This document shows, piece by piece, positions 20,701 through 27,028 of a stretch of 64,000 nucleotides of DNA (its first letter is position 1; each line of letters starts with the position of its first letter). Both the position numbers and the translations under genes were made by a program. Under the pieces are notes generated by a model. That model had not been told where the DNA came from, made no database searches, and was given only the letters and a program-made list of their open reading frames with translations. Source of the stretch: Chitinophaga varians (GTDB lineage Bacteria; Bacteroidota; Bacteroidia; Chitinophagales; Chitinophagaceae); assembly GCF_014529945.1 (NCBI RefSeq), contig NZ_JACVFB010000003.1, positions 248,001-312,000 on the forward strand. The letters are read 5' to 3'.

Positions 20701-22710
20701 TGTATGAGGATCGGCTGTATCGGCTATCACCGGGTTACCGCTGATGACTACCCATTTGCCTGTGCCAACAGATGGCGTATTGGCCTGCATGTGGAAGATG
20801 CCGGAATTGTACTGGGTAGAGTCAGGCCCCGCGTCCGGCAGGGTGGTATTACCATATTCCGTCACCTGTAAATCCGCATATGTCGGCGGACACGCGCCGC
20901 TGGTGATGGTCCACCGGAACACGTAGGTGCCGGTCACCAGTCCGGATACATTGGCATTGGGCAGCTGACGGTTGTCAAATGTGGCGATGCCCGGACCGCT
21001 CACCTGCGTCCAGGTACCGGTGCCGTTAGTCGGCGTATTACCACTGAGGGTAGTATTGCTGGTGCCGCACAGCAGTTGATTGGACCCTACCGTCGCCGTA
21101 GTGGGGGTTGGGCTGATGTCCAGCGTAACCGGGTAGGATGCCGAACAGCCGCTGGCCTGGTGCGTGAAGGTCACCGTAAAATGATAGGTACCCGGCGCTA
21201 CGCCGGAAGGTATCACCACATTGATCGGCGAGCCGCCTAAAGTGGCGTTGGTGACCGGATTAAAGCCGGGCATGTCTGCTGATGTGACGCTAAAAGTATT
21301 GGCGTTGCCGGAAGTCACGGTATAGGGTATACTAAATAATGCAGTACCCTGACATACCGGATTGACCGTACCGATGTTGACAGTGATATTGGGGTTGACG
21401 ACTACCCGGAACGGATTGGAGGCGCCATCGCCGGAGCATCCGCTAACAGTGGCGGTCACCCGGTAGTAGCGGCTGGCCGTGAGCGCACCGGTATTCAGCG
21501 TAGCGCTGGTCTGGCCGGGCACGACGGTCCATCCGCTAACGCCGTCGGCGCTGGTTTCCCACGTATAGGCGAAACCGGATGCCGGGGTGCCGGTACCGGC
21601 TTTGGGTGTAACCGTAGCCGTCAGCGTGGCGCTGGTATTATAACAGATGGTGGAAGGGCCGTTGATACCGGCCGTATAATCGATTACTTTCAATTCTGCC
21701 GGGTTAGACACCACGCGGCAGCTGGCATTGTTCATTTCGGCCATCCCCCCTGCGGCCACAACACGGTATTCGAAACCTGCACGAGCGTTAGGAACGCTGA
21801 AAGTATATTGGTTGTTGCCCAGGTTGTTGATCACCCCACCGTCGTTATTCCAGGTGGTGGTGCCCAACGCCCTTTTCTGGAGCTGGAAATAATAGTTGGA
21901 GTAACTGCCGGCCGGAAGGCTTACAGAGAACCCGCCGGTACCACCGGCACACACTACGCCGGTAGTCTGGCCAAAAGATATCGGAGGGCCGCAGGCCGCA
22001 AAGGCAATATCGTCGAGTGCGAGGTCATTACCATTACTGTTGGGGGTATTACTGAAAATACGGAGGATCACCGCGCTGGTGGTAGACGGCATCTGGAAAA
22101 GACCGGCCTGCCGCACCCAGGTACCGGGCGACTGATACGGTACCAGCCCTGTGGACACCGAGGCGATCGGGGTGCCATTGGGATTGTTGGCATCCACGAT
22201 ATCAAAGCGCAGACTGGGCTGCGCCACCCCTCCACTGGGGTTGATGTTCATGATCCAGGCGGAGAACTCAAAGGTGGTGCCGGCGCAAAGGCCGGTGATG
22301 GTGCGTTCATAAAATTTATCGGGGGTGGCATTGGCATCTACCACCATACAAAATCCGCGGCCATCGGTACTGGTATGGTCTGGCTGGTCCACGAAATAAA
22401 TGTTGTTGTATCCTCTGGTGGTGTTACTGATCGTATACTGACCGGGATAAGGGCCGGTAGGTCTGGAGCCTACGCCGGGTGCGTAATAGGTATACGTGGT
22501 AATACCTGCCGGCAGTGGAGGGCCCAGCGTTGGCCTGGTCGCCGTAGGCGCGTCGCCGAAGGTTTCTTTAAAAACCGGGTCGCCCAAAGATCCGGTACAT
22601 TGCTGGGCTTTCGCATGACTGGCGGCCAGCAGCAACAGCACACAACACCATTGTTTTACACGGGAAATAATACTCTGAACATTTACACAAATGGACAGCT
22701 TCTTTACCAT
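11773..22710 (-). CDS. Giant surface protein with 22 DUF11 repeats and a gliding-motility-type C-terminal domain
   Basis: A 3645-residue secreted protein. The signal peptide ends near AKAQ (about residue 36). Residues about 37-235 form a jelly-roll-like domain with Cys pairs, followed by Ig-like/PKD-like domains to about residue 710. From about 712 to 3550 I count 22 DUF11 repeats of about 129 residues. Most carry NxGPSxA, a Pro-ending D(A/V)(V/I)P strand, a Trp-Thr-Ala strand and a GTGNN turn. The final 85 residues (FIPNVVTPNGDGKNDNFFIP to the end) are the gliding-motility-associated C-terminal domain that sends cargo through the type IX secretion system. Its likely role is a long surface stalk or adhesin. 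It is a single gene with its own terminator. The repeated DNA makes copy-number change likely. Confidence 0.92.
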   Translation of the reverse strand: MVKKLSICVNVQSIISRVKQWCCVLLLLAASHAKAQQCTGSLGDPVFKETFGDAPTATRPTLGPPLPAGITTYTYYAPGVGSRPTGPYPGQYTISNTTRGYNNIYFVDQPDHTSTDGRGFCMVVDANATPDKFYERTITGLCAGTTFEFSAWIMNINPSGGVAQPSLRFDIVDANNPNGTPIASVSTGLVPYQSPGTWVRQAGLFQMPSTTSAVILRIFSNTPNSNGNDLALDDIAFAACGPPISFGQTTGVVCAGGTGGFSVSLPAGSYSNYYFQLQKRALGTTTWNNDGGVINNLGNNQYTFSVPNARAGFEYRVVAAGGMAEMNNASCRVVSNPAELKVIDYTAGINGPSTICYNTSATLTATVTPKAGTGTPASGFAYTWETSADGVSGWTVVPGQTSATLNTGALTASRYYRVTATVSGCSGDGASNPFRVVVNPNITVNIGTVNPVCQGTALFSIPYTVTSGNANTFSVTSADMPGFNPVTNATLGGSPINVVIPSGVAPGTYHFTVTFTHQASGCSASYPVTLDISPTPTTATVGSNQLLCGTSNTTLSGNTPTNGTGTWTQVSGPGIATFDNRQLPNANVSGLVTGTYVFRWTITSGACPPTYADLQVTEYGNTTLPDAGPDSTQYNSGIFHMQANTPSVGTGKWVVISGNPVIADTADPHTTITIPPNTSATLAWTITNNVCPPLPDQVTITYISRADIQATKEILEQGPYIAGQPLVYRMVITNAGPSNATGVRITDPLPAGFTAGNVSVANTGAAQITQDNSTNTNIDVTANIPTGDATITITVSGKINSSFEGDLTNTVTAVSPVVPDPDGATATVTVPVVRRPYFEVVKSAPAMAVAGESIHFGIIAHNSGLGDARAAVLTDVISSKLSNVSWTATATGKVTITSGASGTGNNLRIVADYPGGDTPADTGKVYISVTGTVNAGATGSIDNVATVTPTETSVGTFTSNTTNTIISSTPGLVIDKSRTTPVIAIAGTPVQYVITLINNGPSDAVGTVITDAVPAAVQQVTWTATAQGSAAVTAGSSGTGNQINVTGNIPAGSSNIITIRVSGVISADYSGTLSNTATATPAEPGVPAVSDTDVATVQKAVKFTIVKNGPATAIPGGQISYTIDVKNEGPSNSTATTISDVIPASLYNVSWTASVVSGTANITGGATGTGNQLSVTANIAANATVRVVVQATILPPTYNAIHNTAVVTPSEPGFPPVTSNEVITTVNPQAALTISKSGPDTATAGSSVSYVITVGNNGPSNARNMQIKDAVPATLQQVTWTAVANGNASIASGVNGSGNNVALSGDIAAGRGNNIVITVSGKLDPAFAGTLTNTAIVVPSETGSTGDTATKQTVVRRLPQITITKAAVDGVLAGDSVTYTIEVANGGASNAVNLVVSDVVPAALSGVQWSARAQGLATITAGGSGTGNNVQVTGNIPAGSGNKLVITVTGKTDPGFSGSIVNHATATPSEPVPPVTATQTVVVRKLPAIRVTKAGPTALRAGERITYTVTISNTSVSNADNLAIEDIVPAAVTQTTWTATASGGAVVNSGGTGTGNTVQVNANIPGGGNSSVLVTITGIVDPSFSGTFTNVASAKPSETGAQPAVSGPVVTTVAQQPSLHVVKTGPATADAGENVRYLLTVTNTGPSNALNAVIADQLPALLTNVSWSATATGGAAILSGATGTGNNLQVTVNVPVTTGAVNITVTGTIPAATLAGTIKNVATADPKISQLPPAVSDTVTTVISQRPRLIIQKNAPANWSAGEYIIYGVKVENAGPSDARATVITDAIPATIINPTWTATASGTAVVTSGATGTGNQLNVVADIPAGSGNSITILIAGRVQTDFAGAISNTAIATPAEPNVPPVSSTVSTNISRKAKLKIHKTGPAATTAGNVIAYTLEVLNNGPSDANNITIKDAIPAGILNATWTATASGGAALTSAASGTQDVLVTGNIPVTAGAKIIVQVNGKVDPNYALPNITNVAMALNDPSFATPVGDTASVVTTINRVANLRIVKSGPANQGAGEPMQYTLLVQNDGPSNVQGARIQDALPGLLLNGSWVVTGTGGVANITPASGTGNVDVTADIPAGNGILQVTITGVLSPAAVNGTTIINTATVSLPAGSPIVDPNLADNTSSVTTVADNDPVVRIAKTGPAVVNVGDSIHYRIVVTNGGSGNITGALITDQVPSDVTVTSWGAAATGTATVTGATSGNNNTINTTADIPVGSGNMIVILVNGIVNPTSNTFFTNTAVVTAGANKTSSITTTVNQSTDVSIVKSAPQQVVAGETVNYTLQIFNAGPVNVPSLVITDAVPAAITNVTWKAVVTGTGEVIGAQEIDSAGSNIVIPGKLSAGSANYITVYISGTVSGSATSGSIINTANVAVNGVTDYNPANNTSTTTTTVGRNVGLQVRKSGPVTAQAGNTITYQVVVTNSGPSDASGVSIADAVPAIVQGVSWQAVVTGAATITGPYSGTGNNVATTANIPGGAGNSVAITITGTLNDDFSGNVLNIATAGSSESPTVNDQVNTVVTKQSDVQIRKSGPTTITAGDKISYLITVTNNGPAFARGLHITDTIDSRITGVTWTTSTTGNANVTAGGTGSNNQISVAADIPANDSASVIIMVTGTVRADAANTISNTATVTSPDPQTPTAVTPPVITVVEQNPELTITKSGPQALNAGEMISYWLEITNKGLSNATQAVISDQVPAMVKQVSWSVQSTTPGTTVTSGATGTGNNVQAVANIPAGGTLRLMIQGKVDSTFSGKIVNTGIVTPAEPGNEPDSSEIETDVVLKPSVQITKSGPAALQSGQTITYTLIAKNDGPSMATNANILDAVPAAINNVSWSAVAAGNAQIVGAASGTGNLVSLTVNIPPGASNSVTVTVNGTVNPAFRDTLNNTAIITPAETGALPDTSALVQTVVTAMPKLHIQKDGPATTTAGQPIRYTILVNNSGLSNALNFTVTDVVPATLTQVSWKAVTNGTAVIKSPTSGTGNNISLTGDMPAGSGNSIVITVTGNVAANASGTIVNTATVTPAETGATPESATATTQLVTQSAVRISKTGPATMIRGDQVTYVISLINGGPSDAINVDITDLIPSVLTNVTWSATPFRSTVINSGATGSGNNIKVNVNMPAADTSGLTIQVKGTVAQNAPSGSVSNTAHAILNNMGGKNVPSNTVVSTIGSATDLTIVKTGPMEVFVGSKAIYQLTISNDGPSNADNATVTDILPAAFTQPAVTVLSMSGGAANVQAALNGNTMNATLGTLPVGAKVVLQVTATATTPGSIQNTAVVNTPAGIADIDSTNNSSTATTFIRAKSKLDVVKSVSPASGPYSIGQVISYTLQISNTGTTGVNPVVVLDTLPPASLVSDPVYSNPPSGNIVYNSTTRVLQWNAGLLRAGETRAWSYDVTITGTGNVRNIAVVTGPPDVSIPDTAIVTINTEKFANLKVVKQLTSTPPFSVNNVLTFTITATNNGPNKATGVVVQDRLQSMLGRPLTLNASAGTATYDIAAATINWQIPELAAGASATLTFTVKLMSADDIANTATISGNEKDPDVSDNTSVVGPIKVTGEDIFIPNVVTPNGDGKNDNFFIPGLSKFPGSALYIYNRWGNQVYQSKNYDNKWNGTGLSEGTYYYILELRTEQGVRKYKGWVELMR
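12050..20585 (-). repeat. Internal array of DUF11-coding repeats
   Basis: Twenty-two coding units of about 390 bases. Parts are conserved at DNA level: strings such as TTGCCGGTACCGGTAGCGCC (plus strand) recur at about 14528, 17266 and 19200, encoding the GTGNN turn. Outer units (first, last three) are the most divergent; middle units are closest to each other, as expected for recent expansion from the centre. Boundaries are approximate. Confidence 0.8.
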
Positions 22711-23171
22711 AATAGCTGGGTTTGTACAATAAACTTGATTTCATTGCCGGTGATGCCCAACATACTTACAGCTAAAGGGGATAATGGTCTTCGCGAGGTG
22801 GTAGCCGGAGAAAAAGAAATCCTGCGCATGCTCCATTGCATCCGAAATAGTATTGCTGCGCTATAATGCATGTCGGTCCTGAGAATTCGGGGATGATACC
22901 TGCCACTACATACATCGGATCCACTGCAGTATCATTGCAAATACTACAACAGCAAAAAAAGGATTATGTTCAAATCATAAGATAAGTTTCCGGGCTATAA
23001 CGATTACCCGCCAACGTGATACCCGGCAGGTTTGGGGAGATGGCTTTTTCAGCGTTGCTTATCCGGCCCGTAAATAGCGAACCCTACACTGAAAACTTTT
23101 GGGGAGACCACCACACAAACCATCCTGATGAGCAGCTCATCAGGATGGCAACGGTTATCAAACAATTTTTC
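22711..23171. other. Intergenic region between the giant gene and the SDR gene
   Basis: These 461 bases hold the presumed upstream region of the giant gene and the 3' region of the dehydrogenase. I see no clear TAnnTTTG promoter for the giant gene. A 37-codon frame at 22753-22866 (+) reads MPNILTAKGDNGLREVVAGE and ends LHCIRNSIAAL; it has no recognisable domain or start signal and is left uncalled. The only other structure is the hairpin at 23120-23148. Confidence 0.5.
23120..23148 (-). terminator. Hairpin downstream of the SDR gene, probable terminator
   Basis: CCATCCTGATGAGC and GCTCATCAGGATGG are perfect 14-base arms around one base. In the minus direction the hairpin is followed by GTTTGTGTGG, a weak U-tract, so termination may be inefficient. 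Confidence 0.5.
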
Positions 23172-23891
23172 CTACAGGCTGTATCCACCATCGCAACGCA
23201 GGATGGTGCCGGTGGTATTGCTATTGCGCATCAGAAAGAGCACCGCTTCCGCAATATCAGTAGCAGCGGCTACTTTTCCCGTAGGCAGTTGTGCCGCATA
23301 GGCCTTGAAGGTATCCTCCTTCGCCGCTGCCGGCAGGAAGTCCCACCATGGCGTATCCACCACACCGGGAGAAACGGCGTTGATCCGTAAGGGTTGTAAT
23401 TCTTTCGCCAGGCCGGGGACCATAGCTTCGAGGCCGGCATTAATGGCTGCCAGTCCGGACGTACCGGGCTGTTTGGTGATGGCGCTGATAGCGGTGATCA
23501 GGGTAATGCTGCCACCGGGGCGCATATAGGGCAGTGCTGCCTGTAACGTTTGCAGCTGTGGCCAGAACTTGCCTTCAAAGCCGGCCCGCAGATCGTCCAG
23601 CGACAAGTCTTTGAACATACCGGCGCCTTTAGCGCCACTGAGGGCAATCACCAGATGATCGATACTATGTTGTGCAGCGAAGAACTGATCGAGTGCGGGA
23701 CGGTCGTTGCCATCTACCACTGCGGTAGCCGCCACGGGCACGGCTTCGGCGGCCTCCTGCAGCCGTCCGGCAGCGCGGCCGGTAATGGTCACATGGGCTT
23801 TTTCAGCGGTCAGTAAAGCGGCAGTTGCCAGTCCGATACCGGAAGAACCACCGGCGATGATTACACGGGAATTTTCAAATGAAGCAGACAT
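23172..23891 (-). CDS. Short-chain dehydrogenase-like protein lacking the catalytic Tyr and Lys
   Basis: A 239-residue Rossmann protein of normal SDR length with the dinucleotide-binding loop GGSSGIG (residues 14-20), the AGLEA...GLAKEL helix and the NAVSPGVVDTPWW segment after it. Aligned by that helix, the usual YxxxK is replaced by Leu147 and Asn151. A Ser lies nearby (Ser136). Without Tyr and Lys the usual hydride-transfer chemistry is unlikely unless other residues substitute, so it may be a divergent reductase or a nucleotide-binding regulator. It follows the AraC regulator by 71 bases on the same strand, with a 30-base palindrome between them, so it is probably the regulated gene of that pair. 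The fold is certain; the activity is not. Confidence 0.85.
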   Translation of the reverse strand: MSASFENSRVIIAGGSSGIGLATAALLTAEKAHVTITGRAAGRLQEAAEAVPVAATAVVDGNDRPALDQFFAAQHSIDHLVIALSGAKGAGMFKDLSLDDLRAGFEGKFWPQLQTLQAALPYMRPGGSITLITAISAITKQPGTSGLAAINAGLEAMVPGLAKELQPLRINAVSPGVVDTPWWDFLPAAAKEDTFKAYAAQLPTGKVAAATDIAEAVLFLMRNSNTTGTILRCDGGYSL

Positions 23892-23900
23892 ATTGTGTTT

Positions 23901-23930
23901 CTTTTATGCTGTAAAATTGGCGCATAAAAG
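23901..23930 (-). promoter_or_regulatory. Palindromic operator candidate in front of the SDR gene
   Basis: CTTTTATGC (23901-23909) and GCATAAAAG (23922-23930) are perfect 9-base arms with a 12-base spacer, placed 10 bases upstream of the SDR start. The neighbouring AraC or MarR protein is the likely binder. A stem-loop in the 5' leader is the alternative. Confidence 0.5.
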
Positions 23931-23962
23931 ACAGACCATCGTTAACCCAATGCTGCATTAAA

Positions 23963-24904
23963 TTAACCGGATACTGCATTTTTCCGGAAGGCCAGTGGGG
24001 TAAGCCCCGTCTTCTCCTTGAAAAAACGGTTGAAACCCGCCGGGTCGCTGAAATGCAGCTGATCGGATATACCGGCGATAGTGGTGTCGGTATAACGCAG
24101 CACTGCTTTGGCCTCCCGGACCAGCATGTCTGTAATGGCTTCGGAGGCGGTACGACCGGTATGTTCCCGGATGGCCCTGTTCAGATGGTTGGGCGTTACG
24201 CCCAATATAGCCGCATAGTCTGCGACTTTCCGTTTGGTCAGAAAATGTTCGCTGACCAGTTTTTTATAACGCGGCACCAGGTAGGCCGGTTTCTCATCCC
24301 GTTCGGTGATATCAAAACCCTGCCGCAGATAACTGCGTTTCAGCTCCAGCAGCATCAGGTACAGGTATAGGCGCACGGCTTTGTCGTGGCCGGGCTGATG
24401 CCGCTGCAGCTCTGCATTCATCCGTTCAGCAAAATCAACGGTGATCTCCAGTTCAGCCGGCGACAGCTGCATAAACGGTACGCCTGCGAAAGCAAAAAAG
24501 GGAAACTCCACCGGAATACGGTCGGCGGAAATGATCCCCTCGAGGAATTCAGGTTCGAACAACAGGTAATACCCAAAAGCATCATCGCTCAGGCCCCGCT
24601 TACTGAAGATCTGCCCCGGGAAAGTGAAGCTGATGGTGCCATTGCCATGGGTAAAGTCTTCCAGCCCTAATTGTATTTCGGTAGTGCCGCGCACGGAAAT
24701 ACTGATACGGTAGTAGTCCGATTTCAGTGGTCCCAGCTGCGCCCGCACCCCTTCGCTGGAATACAGCTCAAAACCTTTTATCCGCGCAGCCGGTGCGAGG
24801 TTGTTGTATCCAAATGCGGAAGTGTCGCCGGGCACACGGTGCAGTTGCCGGGACTCTTCCAGTCCGTATTGCGGAATATCTTTGCGGGAGGTGTGGACAG
24901 GCAT
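23963..24904 (-). CDS. AraC-family transcriptional regulator
   Basis: A 313-residue protein with an N-terminal cupin-like sensing domain (about 30-170) and a C-terminal AraC double helix-turn-helix (about 215-305), seen in KVADYAAILGVTPNHLNRAI and ISDQLHFSDPAGFNRFFKEK followed by TGLTPLAFRK. This is the usual size for AraC/XylS regulators that respond to a small molecule. It starts six bases after the MarR-family gene ends, so the two regulators are cotranscribed, and the SDR gene follows. It probably controls the SDR through the palindrome at 23901. The effector is unknown. Confidence 0.9.
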   Translation of the reverse strand: MPVHTSRKDIPQYGLEESRQLHRVPGDTSAFGYNNLAPAARIKGFELYSSEGVRAQLGPLKSDYYRISISVRGTTEIQLGLEDFTHGNGTISFTFPGQIFSKRGLSDDAFGYYLLFEPEFLEGIISADRIPVEFPFFAFAGVPFMQLSPAELEITVDFAERMNAELQRHQPGHDKAVRLYLYLMLLELKRSYLRQGFDITERDEKPAYLVPRYKKLVSEHFLTKRKVADYAAILGVTPNHLNRAIREHTGRTASEAITDMLVREAKAVLRYTDTTIAGISDQLHFSDPAGFNRFFKEKTGLTPLAFRKNAVSG

Positions 24905-24910
24905 GGCTGG

Positions 24911-25657
24911 TTATTTATACAGTGACCGGATAATATCGTCAATAGGTTCTGCCTTGCGGCGTTCGGCGAGCATTTTTTCACGTTCTTTTACCAGCTTGGC
25001 GAAAGCGATGTCCACTTCGGTCAACGCATTTTTGCCGTAGCGTTCTGTGAGCATATCGTCTAACTTAAGCTGTCTGCCTTCGGCGAGCAGCGGCCTGCTG
25101 CGCGCATGTACCTGCCCCATAATGCGGATAAGCGTCTGTTTGTCTTCTTCATCCACATCATGGTAGAGGATATAGGATACTTTGAACAGGCTGCTGCCAC
25201 TTTTGTACAGCAGCTCGTTTCCTTTATCCGTGATGCTGATCAGCTTCGCCCGTTTATCGGCAGGATCATTTTTTTCCGTGATGAGGGACTTCTTTTTCAT
25301 CCGGTTGAGAATATCGATGCCGGTGGATTGCTCCATCATACAGAGACTGATAATATCTGTTTTCCTTGCTTCTTTTTTGTACTTGATAACATTCAACAAA
25401 TAAAACCATTCCAGTTCGATGTCCGGCCATTCTTTCATCATCATTTTAGCATAGATGGTGTGTATACCGCTCATTCTGCCGATCAGTTCCGAGATCAGGC
25501 CATCCATATCGGGCGCCGGGCCTTCCCCGGATTTGTCCTTTTTCTTCTTTGTCTGCTTACGCGTGTATTGAGCGCAAAAGTCCGCTACTGCGGGCTTATC
25601 GGCCTGACTGGCGTAGGCTTCCCATGCTGATATCAGTTCCACTAAAGGCGTCATCAT
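24911..25657 (-). CDS. MarR-family transcriptional regulator
   Basis: A 248-residue protein, longer than the usual 140-160 residues of MarR proteins. The winged-helix core lies at about residues 80-175, with EWFYLLNVIKYKKEARKTDI, the recognition region CMMEQSTGIDILNRMKKKSL and the wing ENDPADKRAKLISITDKG. It is preceded by a Lys-rich linker (KQTKKKKDK) and followed by a charged helical tail of about 65 residues. Divergent from the hypothetical gene at 25794, it is separated from it by a region holding two identical operator-like boxes, so autoregulation is likely. It is cotranscribed with the AraC gene. MarR proteins usually sense phenolic or oxidising compounds; here the ligand is unknown. 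Confidence 0.85.
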   Translation of the reverse strand: MMTPLVELISAWEAYASQADKPAVADFCAQYTRKQTKKKKDKSGEGPAPDMDGLISELIGRMSGIHTIYAKMMMKEWPDIELEWFYLLNVIKYKKEARKTDIISLCMMEQSTGIDILNRMKKKSLITEKNDPADKRAKLISITDKGNELLYKSGSSLFKVSYILYHDVDEEDKQTLIRIMGQVHARSRPLLAEGRQLKLDDMLTERYGKNALTEVDIAFAKLVKEREKMLAERRKAEPIDDIIRSLYK

Positions 25658-25696
25658 TAGAAATATTTTATGGAAAAAGTACTTATTTTAAAATAA

Positions 25697-25729
25697 AACG
25701 ATTTCGTTATAAATAAAAACGATTTCGTT
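25697..25729. promoter_or_regulatory. Twin operator boxes between the MarR gene and the divergent gene
   Basis: AACGATTTCGTT occurs at 25697-25708 and 25718-25729. Each is a near-perfect palindrome (AACGA/TCGTT around TT). The 21-base distance puts both on one face of the helix, as for two MarR dimers binding side by side. The second copy abuts the -33 TTG of the rightward promoter, so binding should repress it. Confidence 0.6.
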
Positions 25730-25758
25730 GTTTTTACAAGAAAATTGTGCTTTCTTTG
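25728..25758 (+). promoter_or_regulatory. Putative promoter of the gene at 25794
   Basis: TTG at 25728-25730, a 20-base spacer and TTTCTTTG at 25751-25758, one base off TAnnTTTG. The -33 region overlaps the second operator box. Confidence 0.4.
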
Positions 25759-25793
25759 TAAAGGTAAACAACGGAACCGTAATAAATCAGGTC

Positions 25794-26303
25794 ATGCAAA
25801 TACTACTCAAACAATTGATGACCGACTGTCAGTCGGCGCCGGAACAAGCCATGCCCGCACTTTCCGATCTGGCAGCGTTACTGGAGCGACATGCGTTGAA
25901 TAAGTATGAAGATCCTGCCGGTGGGGAGAAGCTGGCACACCGGCCAGACCTGGCGGCGCTTCGGCTGGAAGCCGGAGAGGTCACCAGCCTTAAACACTGG
26001 CTGTTTTTTATGTTGATGAATTACCCCGACAGGGCTGCCCCGGTGGCACGTTGTCTGAAGAAATGCTATGACGCAGCGTTAACAACCGGTCTGTGTCAGG
26101 CGATAGCACGCTACTGGCAGCAGGACGATGCCGCCACCGTACAACTGACAGACGCCATCACACAATCACAGGGGTTTGACCAGTTCAGTGAAACGGTGCT
26201 CAGCTGGTTCAAAAAGCTGGCAGCAGAAGGGTTACCGGAAACCCGGAAAAGCATGACATACAAATTCGCTTATTACCGTAAATTCTACGATGCACAACTT
26301 TAG
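25794..26303 (+). CDS. Hypothetical protein, helical
   Basis: Starting at the ATG at 25794 gives 169 residues (MQILLKQLMTDCQSAPEQ...). An ATG 66 bases earlier would add a segment overlapping the promoter and is less likely. The protein looks soluble and helical, has no signal peptide or membrane segment, and contains several Cys. I recognise no family. It is divergent from the MarR regulator and shares twin operators with it, so it is probably a target of that regulator. Its stop codon overlaps the start of a 43-codon frame. Confidence 0.6.
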   Translation: MQILLKQLMTDCQSAPEQAMPALSDLAALLERHALNKYEDPAGGEKLAHRPDLAALRLEAGEVTSLKHWLFFMLMNYPDRAAPVARCLKKCYDAALTTGLCQAIARYWQQDDAATVQLTDAITQSQGFDQFSETVLSWFKKLAAEGLPETRKSMTYKFAYYRKFYDAQL

Positions 26304-26421
26304 TATCCTCACCGTCATCATCAGTATGGCGGAATTACCGGCCCTTTTCCTCGCTGATCTGCTGATGGAAACGGTCCAACTCCTGCGGGAGCTTACAGCA
26401 GCGCTCACGCCAGATCATTGA
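26290..26421 (+). CDS. Possible small protein overlapping the upstream gene
   Basis: A 43-codon frame starting 14 bases before the end of the previous gene and reading MHNFSILTVIISMAELPALF then a Leu-rich amphipathic stretch to TPDH. The overlap with the previous stop suits translational coupling. Length alone does not make it real; no homologue is known to me. Confidence 0.3.
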   Translation: MHNFSILTVIISMAELPALFLADLLMETVQLLRELTAALTPDH

Positions 26422-26539
26422 GTCATTTTGATATTTTGTTATTTTGATATTTTGCTATCGGGTGGGCGTTCTATCAAGAGAAAACCCATTATTAATCGAC
26501 AGCTACTCCATCAGTAAATACCAAAATATCGGAATAATT
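26421..26539. repeat. AT-rich inverted element between convergent genes
   Basis: TTATTTTGATATTTTG at 26439-26454 is identical to 46928-46943, and in both places AGTCATTT directly follows or overlaps the stop codon of the plus-strand gene. On the right, CAAAATATCGGAATAATTA is an imperfect inverted copy. The inner arms ACCCATTATTAAT and ATTAAATGGGT can also pair. The whole segment probably acts as a bidirectional terminator. Confidence 0.45.
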
Positions 26540-26960
26540 AAATGGGTTGTGCTGCCAGCAGGCAAAGTATACACAATACGATGCACAACGGCGTAAAAAG
26601 AACGGTGTCTTTACGGGCAAACGGCGTTGCTCTTACCTTGCGGAAAAGGCCGACATATTTAAAGTCCCCGATGGCCCGTATCGCAAAGATGACAGCGATG
26701 CCTCTGGTAGTCCAGCTCACTATTTTACGGCTCGCCAGGTCATCAAAAACACCGGTATTGGCGGTCAACACCGCCGCAAAAAACAACAGGCCGAGCGCCA
26801 CGATAAACGTACCGGCAGCACCGGGATGTAACATCGGCTCACCGGCCGTATTTACCGGCACCGCCTCTCTCACACCCCATTGGCCACCAAAGGCCCAATA
26901 AAAATGTATGGCGGAAATAACGACAAAGATAGTGGCGGCCACCACAGCAGGTAGTAACAT
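26538..26960 (-). CDS. DUF3995 family membrane protein
   Basis: A 140-residue protein with four hydrophobic helices (about residues 4-24, 47-68, 83-99, 118-138) and the family features HFYWAFGGQWG near the N-terminus and RAIGDFKYVGLFRKV between helices three and four. DUF3995 proteins are small integral membrane proteins without known function. It is monocistronic between an AT-rich terminator region and the chromate transporter gene, which is on the same strand but ends 68 bases before it starts, so they are read separately or as an upstream/downstream pair. Confidence 0.85.
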   Translation of the reverse strand: MLLPAVVAATIFVVISAIHFYWAFGGQWGVREAVPVNTAGEPMLHPGAAGTFIVALGLLFFAAVLTANTGVFDDLASRKIVSWTTRGIAVIFAIRAIGDFKYVGLFRKVRATPFARKDTVLFTPLCIVLCILCLLAAQPI

Positions 26961-27028
26961 ACGACAGGATTATATCCACAAATGTAGGTGTTGCCTCTAC
27001 ACGCCCAACTGATAAATATCAGGATATT

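Noticed and set aside
22753..22866. A 37-codon frame (MPNILTAKGDNGL...) upstream of the giant gene
   Set aside because: The sequence is faintly reminiscent of a LuxR-type helix but too short and without a start signal; not enough to call a gene.
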